This document shows, one piece after another, positions 26,339 to 34,342 of a DNA stretch of 44,940 bases. The position numbers and the translations under genes are program-made. The notes beneath the pieces are model-generated. The model ran no database searches, was not told the DNA's origin, and was given only the letters and a program-made list of their open reading frames with translations. This DNA is from Actinomycetes bacterium (GTDB taxonomy: Bacteria; Actinomycetota; Actinomycetes; Streptosporangiales; Streptosporangiaceae): positions 1 to 44,940 of the forward strand of contig JAOPYO010000001.1 in the NCBI GenBank assembly GCA_025964575.1, in the 5' to 3' direction. Within the stretch, counting starts at the first letter, position 1, and each line of letters begins with the position of its first letter.

Positions 26339-26831
26339 TGTGCACTCCCACGGTCACGAAGCCCGCCTTGCGGAGCCGGGCCAGCGCCTTGGACGCCTGC
26401 GACTTGACCGTCCCGGCCGAACAGCCCAGCAAGGCAGCGGTCTCGATCTCGGACAGGTCCTCCCAGTACCGCAGGACCAACACCGCCCGCTGGCGGGGCG
26501 GCAGCCGGTGCAGTTCTCTGATCAATACGTGACGAAGCACGACCCCGTCGTCGGCGGAGGACACCGCCAGCTCGGGCGGCTGCGACATGTGGACCTCACG
26601 CAGCACCTTCCAGCGCCGCGCCCGGCTAATGATGATGTTGACCAGAATGCGGCGTACATACGGTTCTGGATCGCCATCGACCTGCCCCCAATGCCGGTAG
26701 GCCCTCTCCAGCGCCGTCTGCACCACGTCCTCGGCATCGTGCCGCGACCCGGCGCACAGCAGCGTGGCCGTTCGCAGCAACGCCGACCCGCGCGCCACGA
26801 CGAAGTCCTCGAATGCGTGGTCGTCTTTCAC
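26328..26831 (-). CDS. SigE-family ECF sigma factor
   Basis: 167 residues from GTG 26831. Region 2 shows FEDFVVARGSALLRTATLL and DAEDVVQTALERAYRHW; region 4 shows LPPRQRAVLVLRYWEDLSEI and CSAGTVKSQASKALARL. This is the compact Streptomyces SigE-family (TIGR02983) pattern. GTG 26831 matches where family members begin; the frame stays open upstream to 26930, with ATG 26882 as an alternative. The upstream six-codon ORF stops exactly over the GTG (GTGA), so translation could be coupled to it. Followed by the membrane protein gene with overlap. Confidence 0.85.
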   Translation of the reverse strand: MKDDHAFEDFVVARGSALLRTATLLCAGSRHDAEDVVQTALERAYRHWGQVDGDPEPYVRRILVNIIISRARRWKVLREVHMSQPPELAVSSADDGVVLRHVLIRELHRLPPRQRAVLVLRYWEDLSEIETAALLGCSAGTVKSQASKALARLRKAGFVTVGVHNEH

Positions 26832-26848
26832 CGGCTGATCGCACTCAT
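26828..26848 (-). CDS. Six-codon upstream mini-ORF of SigE-family gene
   Basis: An ATG at 26848-26846 with a strong GAGAGGAG site five bases upstream reads MSAISR and stops at a TGA overlapping the sigma GTG. The best ribosome site in the neighbourhood belongs to this mini-ORF. It may deliver ribosomes to the sigma start. Equally, the sigma protein may start further upstream in its own frame. Confidence 0.3.
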   Translation of the reverse strand: MSAISR

Positions 26849-26931
26849 CGGTGCTCCTCTCGGCCTCACACCGACCACACATACGCACCAGCCCCCTGCG
26901 GGGTTGCCTGCGATCACAAGGAGAATTCATG

Positions 26932-26962
26932 GGCGCCCTGACGGCAGAACCGTCAGGGCGCC
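26932..26962. terminator. Perfect 13-bp stem-loop terminator
   Basis: GGCGCCCTGACGG (26932-26944) and CCGTCAGGGCGCC (26950-26962) pair perfectly around a CAGAA loop. It lies between the small membrane protein gene (ending 27132, minus) and the sigma gene. It probably ends the former's transcript and isolates the latter. No U-tract. Confidence 0.6.
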
Positions 26963-27012
26963 TGGTGAGCGCGAGCGGGAACCCTCTCCGCAGACCCGGT
27001 GCGCGACTCCGC

Positions 27013-27174
27013 GACCGGCCTACGTCAAGGCTTATCCGTACCCGTCGGTCTGACGAGGCGAACCGGTCATACGTTGATCGGGTAGTCCGCCCGTGATGTC
27101 AGTGGGACTCACCGGTGCCGACCGGTCTACGTCAGGGTCTATCCGTACCGATCGGTCTGACGAGGCGATCCGGT
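27013..27174 (+). repeat. Imperfect direct repeat, 55 bp, two copies
   Basis: Bases 27013-27067 recur at 27120-27174 with about seven mismatches (shared blocks include TCGGTCTGACGAGGCGA). The second copy covers the 3' end of the small membrane protein gene ending at 27132. The first is therefore a drifted duplicate of that gene end plus downstream sequence. Confidence 0.75.
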
Positions 27175-27572
27175 TGCGCCAGGACACGGAAGGCATAGGC
27201 GAGTCCAGCGACGAAAGCGATCCCGAAGAAGGTTCCGATCGCCACCAGGACGGCGCCCACAGGCCACAGGCCATCGCCGTCCGCCTCTGTCGCCCCAGTG
27301 ATCGAGAAGCAGACCGTCATCGTGATCGTGATGCTGAGAACGGCGGCGACCGGATGTTCGCGCAAGCCGGCGGCGACAGCAACGGCGCCCAGCATGAGTG
27401 CCAGTCCGATGACCTGCCAGGCTTGATAGGGCCCGCTGACATGACCGTCACGCTGCACGTCCTTGTTCCGGTCCCACCCCAGCCAGCCGAGATAGCCAGC
27501 GGCGGTCACGGCCGCGATGAGCGCGGCGACCGCCAGATCCGTAACGAATCGCCCACGCATGGAAATCTTCAT
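27132..27572 (-). CDS. Small integral membrane protein, unknown function
   Basis: 146 residues with four hydrophobic segments (about residues 12-32, 50-68, 75-95, 105-130) and a loop rich in charged residues (WDRNKDVQRDGHVSG). No family recognised. Its last codons lie in a 55-base repeat. Start is ATG 27572 or ATG 27560; neither has a strong ribosome site. It stands alone between the SigE pair and the sulfur operon. Confidence 0.6.
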   Translation of the reverse strand: MKISMRGRFVTDLAVAALIAAVTAAGYLGWLGWDRNKDVQRDGHVSGPYQAWQVIGLALMLGAVAVAAGLREHPVAAVLSITITMTVCFSITGATEADGDGLWPVGAVLVAIGTFFGIAFVAGLAYAFRVLAQPDRLVRPIGTDRP

Positions 27573-27816
27573 CCCTACACTCTGCAGAAGATCTTGAAGA
27601 CCCGCCTGAGTAGTCGGGCTCAGAGTGCCGTGATCACATACTCACGTCCGCACATCGTAGTCGTCGCCGATCCGGGCCGCACGGCGGGAGTCTTGACCAG
27701 GCCGCGTGCGATCCAGCGGCCACAGCGGCTCAGGTACCTTGACGAAACGGTGAGATCTCTGTCACTTCTCGAGCGTGGACCGCGCTGAGCTGCTGAAGAG
27801 CCAGCGGGGCATAATC

Positions 27817-27833
27817 CCTGCTAAATCAGTAGG
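27817..27833. promoter_or_regulatory. Rrf2-type palindrome upstream of sulfur operon (candidate operator)
   Basis: CCTGCTAAATCAGTAGG is an imperfect dyad of the form CCTxCTxAxTxAGxAGG. It resembles sites bound by Rrf2-family regulators (IscR, CymR), which control iron-sulfur or cysteine metabolism. It lies in the 357-base intergenic region 27573-27929, about 97 bases before the leader peptide. Nothing else is evident in that region. Assignment rests on visual similarity only. Confidence 0.4.
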
Positions 27834-27929
27834 TTTTATCGGAATTTGGCCGAAATGGGACGGTCGGCACGGCTTCGGCCCAGGTGAGGCAGGGTGTACA
27901 CGTCGCGGCCCGTGATGCATGCTGACCCC

Positions 27930-28001
27930 ATGAACGCGACGGTTGACCTGGTGGCACGACGCCACATCGATCTCCTTCGCGTGTGCAGCGCAAGCTGTTG
28001 A
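27930..28001 (+). CDS. Cys-ending leader peptide of actinobacterial sulfur genes
   Basis: 23 codons reading MNATVDLVARRHIDLLRVCSASC then stop (the first part MNATVDLVARRHIDL, the rest LRVCSASC). The core RRHIDLxRVxSAxC matches the small leader peptides seen upstream of cysteine, sulfate and sulfonate genes in actinomycetes. Two cysteine codons in the last five would stall ribosomes when cysteinyl-tRNA is scarce, allowing attenuation control. A CATGCT hexamer six bases upstream of the ATG and the absence of a Shine-Dalgarno fit a leaderless start. It ties the downstream seven-gene operon to sulfur supply. Confidence 0.75.
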   Translation: MNATVDLVARRHIDLLRVCSASC

Positions 28002-28177
28002 CACGCTCCCGCGCCTCGGGTCTGCCATGGCGCGCCATCGAGATGAGCTGACGGGCACCGTCGCCCGCGAATCCCCCTCCACCTGATCGGGTCTCCTTCC
28101 TCGACCCGCGATTCCCCCTGCCCCGACCCCCAAGGGTCCCGTTCGGCGTGCTCTCTCGCGCCGGAGGTGTGTTCACC
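28002..28177 (+). promoter_or_regulatory. Attenuator-like leader between Cys peptide and permease gene
   Basis: 176 non-coding bases. Includes the perfect palindrome ATGGCGCGCCAT (28027-28038), a hairpin CGGGC/GCCCG nearby, and C-rich stretches before the permease ribosome site. Alternative pairing that responds to stalling in the Cys codons is plausible. I could not fold it. Confidence 0.35.
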
Positions 28178-29041
28178 ATGTCCGTCGACGTCCTCGATCC
28201 TCTCGCCGGTTCCTCCGGACCGGCGGCCCCGTCATCATCGTCCGTGAAGACCTCGGCTCCGAAGCTCGCTCCGAGGGCGGCCGGGGCGCTGCGCAGGCTG
28301 CGCAAGGTCAGCGGCCTGTTCGCCGTGCTGGTCCTCTGGCAGCTCGGGGCGAGCAGGGGACTGCTCGGCTCGACCACACCGACTCCGGCTCAGGTCCTGA
28401 CCGAGGCCATCCGCCTGCTCCAATCGGGCGAACTCCTCGGCAACCTCGGAGTCTCCCTGATCCGAGTGCTCAAGGGGCTGGCGATCGGGCTCTCCATCGG
28501 CCTGGTCCTCGGGCTCTTCGCAGGACTGGCCCGCCTCGGCGAGGACATCATCGACGCCCCGGTACAGGCCGTGCGGATGCTGCCGCACCTGGCGCTGGTG
28601 CCGCTGTTCATCATCTGGTTCGGCATCGGTGAGACCTCGAAGATCTCCCTCATCGCCATCGGCGTGATCTTCCCCCTCTACATCAACGTCTTCCACGGCA
28701 TCCGGGGAGTGGACGAGCGGCTCGTGGAGTCCGCCAGGTCCTGCGGCCTGGGCCGGCTCGGGCTGATCCGCAAGGTCGTCCTTCCCGGCGCGCTGCCGCA
28801 GATCCTCGTGGGCCTGCGCCAGTCCCTCGGCATCGCCTGGCTCAGCCTGGTGGTCGCCGAGCAGTCGGCGACCAGCTCCGGCATCGGCTACCTCATCAAC
28901 CAGGCCACGCAGTTCATGCGGACCGACACCGTCTTCGTGGTGCTGGTGGTCTACGCGCTGCTCGGGCTCGGCACCGACCTGCTGGTCCGCATGGTGGAAC
29001 GCCGGGCTCTGTCCTGGCGGAGAGGGCTGGTGGCGCGATGA
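28178..29041 (+). CDS. ABC transporter permease, SsuC/TauC-like
   Basis: 287 residues. After a Ser/Pro-rich N-terminus come six hydrophobic segments and the EAA-type ATPase contact loop (ESARSCGLGRLGLIRKVVLP). The pattern VRMLPHLALVPLFIIWFGIG is typical of the sulfonate/nitrate/taurine permease group. GGAGG at 28163-28167 precedes ATG 28178 by ten bases. First structural gene of the sulfur-type operon. It overlaps the ATPase gene by four bases. Confidence 0.9.
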   Translation: MSVDVLDPLAGSSGPAAPSSSSVKTSAPKLAPRAAGALRRLRKVSGLFAVLVLWQLGASRGLLGSTTPTPAQVLTEAIRLLQSGELLGNLGVSLIRVLKGLAIGLSIGLVLGLFAGLARLGEDIIDAPVQAVRMLPHLALVPLFIIWFGIGETSKISLIAIGVIFPLYINVFHGIRGVDERLVESARSCGLGRLGLIRKVVLPGALPQILVGLRQSLGIAWLSLVVAEQSATSSGIGYLINQATQFMRTDTVFVVLVVYALLGLGTDLLVRMVERRALSWRRGLVAR

Positions 29042-29763
29042 CCACGGCGCTCAATCGGGGCGTACGGGTCCGGGGGCTGACCCGCGGGTTCGGTGACCGC
29101 ACCGTCCTCGACGCCGTCGACCTCGACATCGCTCCGGGCGAGTTCGTCGCGCTGCTGGGCGCCAGCGGCTCCGGCAAGAGCACCCTGCTGCGGGCTCTCG
29201 GCGGCCTGGACACCGATGCCATCGGCGACTTCGAAGTGCCCGCGCAGCGGGCCGTGGTCTACCAGGAGCACCGCCTGCTGCCGTGGATGAGGGTTTGGAA
29301 GAACGTCGTCCTCGGCCTCAAAGGACAGGGTCTACGGGAACGTGCCACAGCCGCGCTGGACGAGGTCGGGCTGGCCTCGCACGCCGACGCCTGGCCGCTC
29401 ACCCTGTCCGGCGGCGAGTCCCAACGGGTCGCCCTCGCCCGGGCGCTGGTCCGGACACCTCAGCTGCTGCTGCTCGATGAGCCGTTCGGCGCGCTCGACG
29501 CCCTCACCCGGCTCAAGGCGCAGGCGCTGGTGGCCGACCTGTGGGCCGAGCGCAGGCCCGCCGTCCTGCTCGTCACCCACGACGTGGAGGAGGCGCTGCT
29601 GCTCGCCGACCGGGCACTGCTGCTCGCCGGCGGCCGGATAGCGCAGGAACTCACCGTCGACCTGGCCCGGCCCCGGTCCCTCGATCACCCCGATTTCATC
29701 GCCCTCCGCCGCACCCTGTTGCAGGGCCTCGGCGTGGATGTCGAACTCAAGGAGAAACCATGA
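29038..29763 (+). CDS. ABC transporter ATPase, SsuB/TauB-like
   Basis: 241 residues. Walker A GASGSGKST (about residues 40-48), Q-loop VYQEHRLLPWM, signature LSGGESQRVALARAL, Walker B LLLLDEPFGALDAL and switch histidine in VTHDVEEALLLAD. Energises uptake with the upstream permease. Overlaps both neighbours by four bases. Closest by eye to the sulfonate/nitrate importer group. Confidence 0.92.
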   Translation: MTTALNRGVRVRGLTRGFGDRTVLDAVDLDIAPGEFVALLGASGSGKSTLLRALGGLDTDAIGDFEVPAQRAVVYQEHRLLPWMRVWKNVVLGLKGQGLRERATAALDEVGLASHADAWPLTLSGGESQRVALARALVRTPQLLLLDEPFGALDALTRLKAQALVADLWAERRPAVLLVTHDVEEALLLADRALLLAGGRIAQELTVDLARPRSLDHPDFIALRRTLLQGLGVDVELKEKP

Positions 29764-31346
29764 GCGAACTCGATCTCACCGCGGACGTCGTCATCGCCGG
29801 TGGCGGACCGGCGGCCTCCTGGGCGGCGGTCAAGGCCGCCGAGGCGGGCGCCGACGTCATCGTCGTCGACAAGGGCTACCTCGGCACCAGTGGTGCCACC
29901 GCCTCGTGCGGCACCGGGGTCTGGTACGTCAAGCCGGATCCGGAGGCCCGCGAGATCGCCAAGGCCAGCCGTGAGGCGCTCGGCGGCCATCTGGCCGACC
30001 GCCGGTGGATGGACCGGGTGCTCGACCAGACCTACGAGAACATGAACGAGCTGGCCGAGATCAGCAAATACCCGTTCCCGGTCGGCCCGGACGGCAGGCA
30101 GATCCGCCGGGGCCTGCAGGGCCCGGAGTACATGCGCCGGATGCGGCTGCGGGTCAGGCGCGCGGGCGTACGGGTGCTGGACCACAGCCCGGTCGGTGAG
30201 CTGCTGGTCGACGGTGAGGGCGCCGTCGCCGGGCTCACCGGCTACCGCCGCCAGCATGACCAGGCCTACCAGATCAGCGCGGGCGCGGTCGTCCTCGCCA
30301 CCGGAGGTTGCGCGTTCCTCAGCAAAGCGCTCGGGTGCGACGTCAACACGGGCGATGGCGCACTGTTCGCGGCCGAAGTGGGCGCGGAGATGTCCGGCAT
30401 GGAATTCTCCAACGCGTATGCGATCGCGCCGGAGTTCACCTCCGTCACCAAGACGGCGTTCTACTCCTTCGCGACCTTCTATCACGCGGACGGCAGCGTT
30501 CTGGAGGGTGCGGGCAGCCAGCGTGGACGCTCCGTCATCGCCCGCACCCTGCTGACCGAGAAGGTGCTGGCCCGGCTCGACCAGGCGACCCCCGCTGAAC
30601 AGCTGGCGATGCGGCTGGCCCAGCCCAACTTCTTCCTTCCCTTCGACCGGCAGGGCATCGACCCCTTCGCCGAACTGTTCTCGGTCACGATGCTCGCCGA
30701 GGGCACCGTCCGGGGCACCGGCGGGATCCGGATCACCGGTGACGGCTGCTCCACCTCGGTGCCCGGTCTCTATGCCGCCGGTGACGCGGCCACCAGGGAG
30801 CTGATCTGCGGCGGCTTCACCGGCGGCGGCAGCCACAACTCCGCCTGGGCCATGTCGTCCGGCACCTGGGCGGGCCGGGCCGCCGCCAGGCACGCTCGCT
30901 CGCTCGGCTCCCGCGCCACCAGCCGTACGGTCCAGAGCGCGGGCGGGGCAGGGCTGCGGCCCACCGGAACATCGGGCGGCCTCACGGCCGACGAGGTCAT
31001 CGCCGCGGTGCAGCGGGAGGTGCTGCCGTACGACAAGAACCTGCTGAGGCACGGGGACCGGCTCACCCCCGCGCTCGGCATCCTCGACGCCACCTGGGCG
31101 GAGCTCCGGCGCGGCCTGCGGGCCGAGGGCGGCGACGTCGTACGGGCCAGATCGGCGGCGGCGATGGCCGCGCACGCCCGCTGGATGTACAACGCGGCGC
31201 TGGCTCGCGCCGAGACCCGAGGCATGCACAAGCGGTCGGACTTCCCCGAGCAGGATCCGGCCCAGCACCACCGGCTGCTGGCCGGCGGCCTCGACGAGGT
31301 CTGGATCGCCACCGAGACGGCGGCCGCCGTGGCGGTGGCGTCATGA
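29760..31346 (+). CDS. Fumarate-reductase/AprA-like flavoprotein, copy 1
   Basis: 528 residues. FAD_binding_2 family: dinucleotide motif VVIAGGGPAASWAAVKAAEA near residue 10, the flavin loop GTSGATASCGTGVWYV, then GAVVLATGGCAFLS and the late FAD motif VPGLYAAGDAATREL. A helical C-terminal part (ARWMYNAALARAETRGMH) resembles the family's domain that follows the capping region. It is shorter than dissimilatory AprA (about 620 residues) and lacks obvious sulfate-binding features, so APS reductase activity should not be assumed. AAGGAG lies five bases before ATG 29760. Coupled to its ferredoxin by ATGA. Inferred role: oxidoreduction of an imported sulfur compound. Confidence 0.8.
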   Translation: MSELDLTADVVIAGGGPAASWAAVKAAEAGADVIVVDKGYLGTSGATASCGTGVWYVKPDPEAREIAKASREALGGHLADRRWMDRVLDQTYENMNELAEISKYPFPVGPDGRQIRRGLQGPEYMRRMRLRVRRAGVRVLDHSPVGELLVDGEGAVAGLTGYRRQHDQAYQISAGAVVLATGGCAFLSKALGCDVNTGDGALFAAEVGAEMSGMEFSNAYAIAPEFTSVTKTAFYSFATFYHADGSVLEGAGSQRGRSVIARTLLTEKVLARLDQATPAEQLAMRLAQPNFFLPFDRQGIDPFAELFSVTMLAEGTVRGTGGIRITGDGCSTSVPGLYAAGDAATRELICGGFTGGGSHNSAWAMSSGTWAGRAAARHARSLGSRATSRTVQSAGGAGLRPTGTSGGLTADEVIAAVQREVLPYDKNLLRHGDRLTPALGILDATWAELRRGLRAEGGDVVRARSAAAMAAHARWMYNAALARAETRGMHKRSDFPEQDPAQHHRLLAGGLDEVWIATETAAAVAVAS

Positions 31347-31723
31347 TCGAGGTCGTCTCCCGCGAGCGCTGCATCTCCTGCGACAAGTGCATCGAGGTCT
31401 GCCCGACCAACGTGTTCGACCGCGGCCCTGACGGCATCCCGGTGCTGGCCAGGCACAGCGACTGCCAGACCTGCTTCATGTGCGAGGCCTACTGCCCGGT
31501 CGACGCGCTGTTCGTCGCGCCACAGTCACACCCGTTGCCTCCGCACTCCGAGCTGCTCGACGAGGAACGGCTCATCGGCGAGGGCACCATCGGCAGCTAC
31601 CGCGAGCAGATCGGCTGGGGCCGGGGACGCACCCCAGGAGCGCTCCGGGCGATCGGCCCGGCGCTGCCCCGTCCGGGCGTACCCCGCCCACGGCCCGCCT
31701 CCGACGACTCCATCACTTCCTAG
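31343..31723 (+). CDS. 2x[4Fe-4S] ferredoxin (AprB-like), copy 1
   Basis: 126 residues. Cysteine motifs CISCDKCIEVCP and CQTCFMCEAYCP ligate two [4Fe-4S] clusters in the first 55 residues. The tail of about 65 residues contains YREQIGWGRGR and ends proline-rich; a similar but longer tail in AprB wraps around AprA. Start ATG overlaps the flavoprotein stop. The likely function is electron transfer to or from the flavoprotein. A 37-base gap separates it from the binding-protein gene. Confidence 0.87.
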   Translation: MIEVVSRERCISCDKCIEVCPTNVFDRGPDGIPVLARHSDCQTCFMCEAYCPVDALFVAPQSHPLPPHSELLDEERLIGEGTIGSYREQIGWGRGRTPGALRAIGPALPRPGVPRPRPASDDSITS

Positions 31724-31760
31724 TTCAACCTGCTGAAAAGCACCATCGAAGGGCACGACC

Positions 31761-32741
31761 GTGACATCCAGGTTCCTCCGGCCGATTCTCGCCGCGCTGC
31801 TGCTACTTCCGCTCGCGGCGTGCGGATCGTCGGGTTCCGGTAAGAAGGACGGCTCGATCACGTTGCGCGTCGGCGTGATCAACTCGGGCCAGGCCGGCAA
31901 GCTGACCGGCCCGGTCGGCTATCTCGACAGCAAGAACGAGCTCCTTCCCGAGCTTGAGAGCCTCGGAGTCACCAAGATCGAGGTCGCGACCTTCCCGAAC
32001 GGCCCGGATCTCAACCAGGCCCTCGCCGGTGGTTCCCTTGACCTCGGCATCTACGGGGACACTCCCGCACTGGTCGCCCGTGGCAAGAAGCTGCCCACCC
32101 GGCTGATCTCCCAGGCGGCCGTCGGCCAGGACGCCGGCATCGTCACCAGGAAGGGCGGCCCGGCCTCCCTCAAGGAACTCGAGGGCAAGAGGATCGGCGT
32201 CCAGGTCGGCTCGTACATCCACCGCTATCTGCTCGGCGCGCTCAACGAGGCGGGGGTGAAGCCCAAGGAGATCATCAACATGTACACCCCGGCGATCGTC
32301 GCGGCGCTGGAGAAGGGTGACCTCGACGCCGGCGGGCTGATCTCGGCCAACGTGGAGATCGAGCGGGGCAAGGGGCTGCCGGTCATCGACGTGGCGTCCA
32401 AGGACCATCCGAACCTGCTCGGCACCTCCGCCACCGTCGTCACCCAGAACTTCCTCGACAAGCACCCCGGCATCGTCAAGGCCTGGCAGGGCGCGCAGAA
32501 CAAGGGCGGTCAGGAGGCCAAGACGCACTGGGACGACTACACCGGCTACCTCGCCCAGATCGGCGGTTACCCTCCAGCGGTCACCAAGGCCACCACGCTG
32601 CGGAGCCAGGTGCCGGACCAGCCGTTCACCGAGACCGGGCTCAGGCTGCTGGACGGCACCAAGGCCTTCCTGGTCCAGCAGAAGCTGATCGCCGCCGACT
32701 TCACGATCGACTCCTGGGTCGCCCCTGGGGCCAAGACATGA
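31761..32741 (+). CDS. ABC substrate-binding lipoprotein, SsuA/NMT1-like
   Basis: 326 residues from GTG 31761, with AAGGG seven bases upstream. Lipoprotein signal peptide with lipobox LPLAAC (Cys near residue 21). Binding-protein features of the aliphatic sulfonate/nitrate/taurine group: LAGGSLDLGIYGDTPALVA, LEGKRIGVQVGSYIHRYLLG and ALEKGDLDAGGLISANVEIE. Captures the substrate outside the membrane for the permease/ATPase at 28178-29763. It is followed at once (ATGA) by the second flavoprotein gene. Substrate not determined; sulfonate-like is inferred from family and the Cys leader. Confidence 0.88.
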   Translation: MTSRFLRPILAALLLLPLAACGSSGSGKKDGSITLRVGVINSGQAGKLTGPVGYLDSKNELLPELESLGVTKIEVATFPNGPDLNQALAGGSLDLGIYGDTPALVARGKKLPTRLISQAAVGQDAGIVTRKGGPASLKELEGKRIGVQVGSYIHRYLLGALNEAGVKPKEIINMYTPAIVAALEKGDLDAGGLISANVEIERGKGLPVIDVASKDHPNLLGTSATVVTQNFLDKHPGIVKAWQGAQNKGGQEAKTHWDDYTGYLAQIGGYPPAVTKATTLRSQVPDQPFTETGLRLLDGTKAFLVQQKLIAADFTIDSWVAPGAKT

Positions 32742-34342
32742 CCGAGGGCATCGAACTCGACACCGACGTCCTGGTCCTCGGCGGTGGCCCCGCCGGGACC
32801 TGGGCGGCGGTGGCCGCCGTCACCGCCGGAGCACGGGTGGTCCTGGCAGACAAGGGCTACTGCGGAACCAGTGGCTCGGCCGCCTCTGGCGGCAACAACC
32901 TCTGGTACGTGCCGCCGGACCCGGCGGCTCGCGAGGCGTCCGTCAGCGGCCGCTTCACCGCGGGCGGCCGGCTGGGCGACCGCGGGTGGATGGCCCGAGT
33001 GGTCGACGAGACCTACCGCCGCGTCGACGACCTCGCCGCCTGGGGCTACCCGTTCCCACGCGATGAGGACGGTACGGAGCGGCGCGGCAGCCTGCAGGGC
33101 CCCGAGTACATGCGCCGTATGCGCCGGAGGGTGCACCGGCTCGGCATCACCATCCTCGACCACCATCCGGCGCTGGAGTTGCTGGAGGACTCCTGGGGCG
33201 TGGTCGCGGGCGCGGCCGGGATCGCCCGCCAGGACGGCTCGGCGCCCTGGACGGTCCGGGCGGGGGCCGTAGTTCTTGCCACAGGTGGCTGCGCCTTCCT
33301 GTCCGGGGCGTTCGGGCTCAACGTGGACACCGGTGACGGTCATCTGATGGCGGCCGAGCTGGGTGCCGAGCTGTCCGGCATGGAGTTCTCAGCGGCCTAT
33401 GCGCTCTCGCCCGCCTACGGCAACCACACCAAGGGCCTCATGATGCAGTTCGCCTCGTACTTCCTGGAGGACGGCACCGAGATCGAGGTCCCACATCCGC
33501 TGGCCGCGCGAGACCGGATCGCCGCCCTGCTCGCCGAGGGCCAAGTCGTCTATGCACGGCTCGACCGGGCACCCGAGGAGTTGCACGCGGCGATGCGCTC
33601 GGCTCAGCCGAACTATTTCCTCCCGCTGGACAAGGCGGGGATCGATCCGTTCCGGCAGCGCTATCCGGTCCGGCTCGTGCTGGAGGGGACCGTGCGGGGG
33701 ACCGGCGGCCTGCGCGTCACCGACGGTGCCTGCGCCACCTCCGTACCCGGTCTCTACGCGGCGGGTGATGTCGCCACCAGAGAGCTGGTGTCAGGTTCGA
33801 TCAGCGGCGGCGGTGCCTACAACGCCGCCTGGGCGATCTCCTCGGGCACGTGGGCGGGCAGGGGGGCCGCAGACTTCGCTCGAGGCCGGAGCCGGCCCAG
33901 CGCCACTTCGGCGGGGGGCGCTGGACTGCTTCCCGGCCGCACGCCTGCGGCCGAGATCGTACGGGCCGTACAAGAGGAGGTCCTTCCCCTCGACCGAAAC
34001 TATTTCCGCAGCCGCGAAGGGCTGCGGCGATCGCTGCGATCGCTCGACGGGGTCTGGCGTGAGGTTCGTGAGGGCGTCGCGGGCACCGGCCGGGAGCGGC
34101 TGCGGGCCCGTGAGGCGGCGGCGATGACCGCGCACGCCCGCTGGATGTACACGGCGGCGCTGGCCCGAGACGAGTCGCGTGGCCTGCACCGGCTGGCCGG
34201 CCGAAAGACCGACGAGCGCTTCACCCATCGGATCCTCATCGGTGGTCTCGACGAACTCTGGACGGTGCCCGACGTACCGCAGGAGGCGCTGGCCCCGAGG
34301 TCCTGGGATCCCGTCCACCCACTGCCAGGGAGATCGCTGTGA
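32738..34342 (+). CDS. Fumarate-reductase/AprA-like flavoprotein, copy 2
   Basis: 534 residues, clearly paralogous to the flavoprotein at 29760. Shared segments include GLQGPEYMRRMR, VVLATGGCAFLSGAFG, GMEFSAAYA, PGLYAAGDVATREL and ARWMYTAALARDESRG. The flavin-side loop differs: TSGSAASGGNNLWYV here against TSGATASCGTGVWYV in copy 1, and the product tail is longer. The differences near the flavin suggest different substrates or directions of reaction. Coupled upstream to the binding protein and downstream to its own ferredoxin. Alternative: both copies form one heteromeric complex. Confidence 0.8.
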   Translation: MTEGIELDTDVLVLGGGPAGTWAAVAAVTAGARVVLADKGYCGTSGSAASGGNNLWYVPPDPAAREASVSGRFTAGGRLGDRGWMARVVDETYRRVDDLAAWGYPFPRDEDGTERRGSLQGPEYMRRMRRRVHRLGITILDHHPALELLEDSWGVVAGAAGIARQDGSAPWTVRAGAVVLATGGCAFLSGAFGLNVDTGDGHLMAAELGAELSGMEFSAAYALSPAYGNHTKGLMMQFASYFLEDGTEIEVPHPLAARDRIAALLAEGQVVYARLDRAPEELHAAMRSAQPNYFLPLDKAGIDPFRQRYPVRLVLEGTVRGTGGLRVTDGACATSVPGLYAAGDVATRELVSGSISGGGAYNAAWAISSGTWAGRGAADFARGRSRPSATSAGGAGLLPGRTPAAEIVRAVQEEVLPLDRNYFRSREGLRRSLRSLDGVWREVREGVAGTGRERLRAREAAAMTAHARWMYTAALARDESRGLHRLAGRKTDERFTHRILIGGLDELWTVPDVPQEALAPRSWDPVHPLPGRSL

